Source: Fimenecus sp051881415
GTDB lineage: Bacteria; Bacillota; Clostridia; Oscillospirales; Acutalibacteraceae
Assembly: GCA_051881415.1 (NCBI GenBank)
Contig: JBJEPV010000031.1
Span: 1 to 15,686 of the forward strand
Length of the DNA: 15,686 nt
Reading direction: 5' to 3'
Below the pieces are notes generated by a model that worked only from the letters and a program-made list of their open reading frames with translations, was not told the origin of the DNA and made no database searches. The position numbers and the translations under genes are program-made. Below, one piece after another: positions 15,007 to 15,686 of this stretch. Numbering within the stretch: the first letter of the stretch is position 1; the number at the start of each line of letters is the position of its first letter.

Positions 15007-15186
15007 TTATTCTTTCACAACGACCTGTCTGCCATTGTAGTAGCCGCATACTGCGCAAACTCTGTGCGGTCTTTTGTACTCGCCGCAGTTCGGGCATTTT
15101 TGAAGCTCGGGCGCGGACATTTTCCAGACGTTGGAGCGTCTCTTATCTCTTCTTGCTTTGGAAACTCTTCTCTTCGGTACTGCCAT
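15007..15186 (-). CDS. rpmF: 50S ribosomal protein L32
   Basis: This short gene encodes 59 residues beginning MAVPKRRVSKARRDKRRS, the L32 signature. Two CxxC pairs at Cys31/Cys34 and Cys44/Cys47 (CPNC, CAVC) mark the zinc-binding form. The protein is highly basic, as expected for a component of the large subunit. AAGGAG lies 9 nt before the ATG. The gene starts 24 nt after the yceD stop, the standard bacterial yceD-rpmF arrangement, so the two are cotranscribed. Confidence 0.97.
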   Translation of the reverse strand: MAVPKRRVSKARRDKRRSNVWKMSAPELQKCPNCGEYKRPHRVCAVCGYYNGRQVVVKE

Positions 15187-15210
15187 TTTCTTTGCTCTCC
15201 TTATGTTAAA

Positions 15211-15686
15211 TTACGGTTCTTCGTCGTCAAGCAGCGACTGCAACACCGCAAGGCGCGGGTCAACAGGCGGCTTACAGGAACAGGTTGTTACATTCAAATC
15301 CGCCCCGCACATCGGGCACAGCCCTTTACAATCGGGCTTGCACAACTCTTTCGTCGGAATATGCAGCAAAATGTCCTCCCGCAGAAGTTCATCTAAATCG
15401 AAGTGCATATCCTCGACCAAAATGAAATCGTCATTGTCCTCATCATTGAGGGTGGAGACGAGCGTGTGCACAAATTGCTTTTGCACGGTACGGGTAAGCG
15501 GTTTTAAGCAACGGTCACAAACGGTTTGGTATTCCAAAACCGTATCGGCAGTTAAGGTAACTACCCCCGCGCGGTTTTCAACAACCCCTTTTGCCTTTGC
15601 AGGCTCGCGGATTTCACAATCCTCCAAAACGAACGAATACTCGAACATTTTTTTGGAACCGATGTTGTTAAAAACAGGCTCTAATT
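15211..15686 (-). CDS. yceD: YceD/DUF177 family protein, 5' end beyond the window
   Basis: DUF177 proteins are needed for normal 23S rRNA accumulation in plants and bacteria, and they sit next to rpmF almost everywhere. The visible part has a beta-rich N-terminal half and the zinc-binding-like cysteines CDRC and CKPDCKGLCPMCG near the C-terminus, followed by CSC. An internal ATG at 15646-15648 could be taken as the start. However, the frame stays open to the window edge, there is no good Shine-Dalgarno before that ATG, and the upstream codons read LEPVFNNIGSKK, which fits the usual N-terminus of this family. I therefore treat the gene as partial, with its true start a few codons outside the window. 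Confidence 0.88.
   Translation of the reverse strand, partial: LEPVFNNIGSKKMFEYSFVLEDCEIREPAKAKGVVENRAGVVTLTADTVLEYQTVCDRCLKPLTRTVQKQFVHTLVSTLNDEDNDDFILVEDMHFDLDELLREDILLHIPTKELCKPDCKGLCPMCGADLNVTTCSCKPPVDPRLAVLQSLLDDEEP

Noticed and set aside
1..15686. CRISPR array, tRNA or rRNA genes, riboswitch, defence or toxin-antitoxin genes
   Set aside because: I looked on both strands and found no spaced short repeats, cloverleaf-like blocks, recognisable aptamer leaders or such protein motifs.

Overview
The window looks like chromosomal DNA of a Gram-positive member of the Clostridia, most likely an Oscillospiraceae-type gut anaerobe. The grounds are a ruvC-ruvA-ruvB set run tightly into glmM, a group II EcfA1-EcfA2-EcfT module next to truA, a DUF5711 protein, the yceD(DUF177)-rpmF pair followed by a DUF512 radical SAM protein and der, strong Shine-Dalgarno sequences and lipobox/BspA-type surface proteins. 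Genus and species cannot be read from the sequence.

Left block (14-8990, all minus strand): ten closely packed genes in transcription order ruvC, ruvA, ruvB, glmM, a class I SAM methyltransferase, ecfA1, ecfA2, ecfT, truA and a DUF5711 membrane protein. Gaps are at most 24 nt and several genes overlap, and I see no internal terminator, so this reads as one long operon from a promoter near 9031-9059. It joins Holliday-junction processing, the GlcN-6-P to GlcN-1-P step of wall precursor synthesis, RNA modification and the energising core of ECF vitamin/metal importers.

Middle block (about 8991-12261): an accessory stretch with two envelope proteins, each with its own promoter. The plus-strand gene (9187-10836) encodes a zinc-ribbon, transmembrane, low-complexity-linker and BspA-like leucine-rich-repeat protein. 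The minus-strand gene (10943-12136) encodes an AT-rich lipoprotein made of two tandem copies of one domain. They converge on a strong hairpin at 10838-10880.

Right block (12262-15686, all minus strand): yceD (5' end cut by the window edge), rpmF, a DUF512/PDZ radical SAM protein and der. This is a ribosome-centred cluster, with an apparent attenuator-like terminator between rpmF and the DUF512 gene and a clear intrinsic terminator after der.

The most notable observation is a perfect 54-bp direct repeat. The last 17 codons plus the stop codon of der (12262-12315) recur exactly at 10880-10933, directly beyond the lipoprotein gene. The lipoprotein cassette (period 1382 bp) is therefore flanked by copies of the der tail. 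That is the footprint expected from integration or single-crossover insertion at the 3' end of der, which leaves der intact. The distal copy abuts the hairpin shared with the leucine-rich-repeat gene, so the older arrangement was probably der converging directly on that gene. No integrase, transposase, CRISPR array, tRNA or rRNA is visible.
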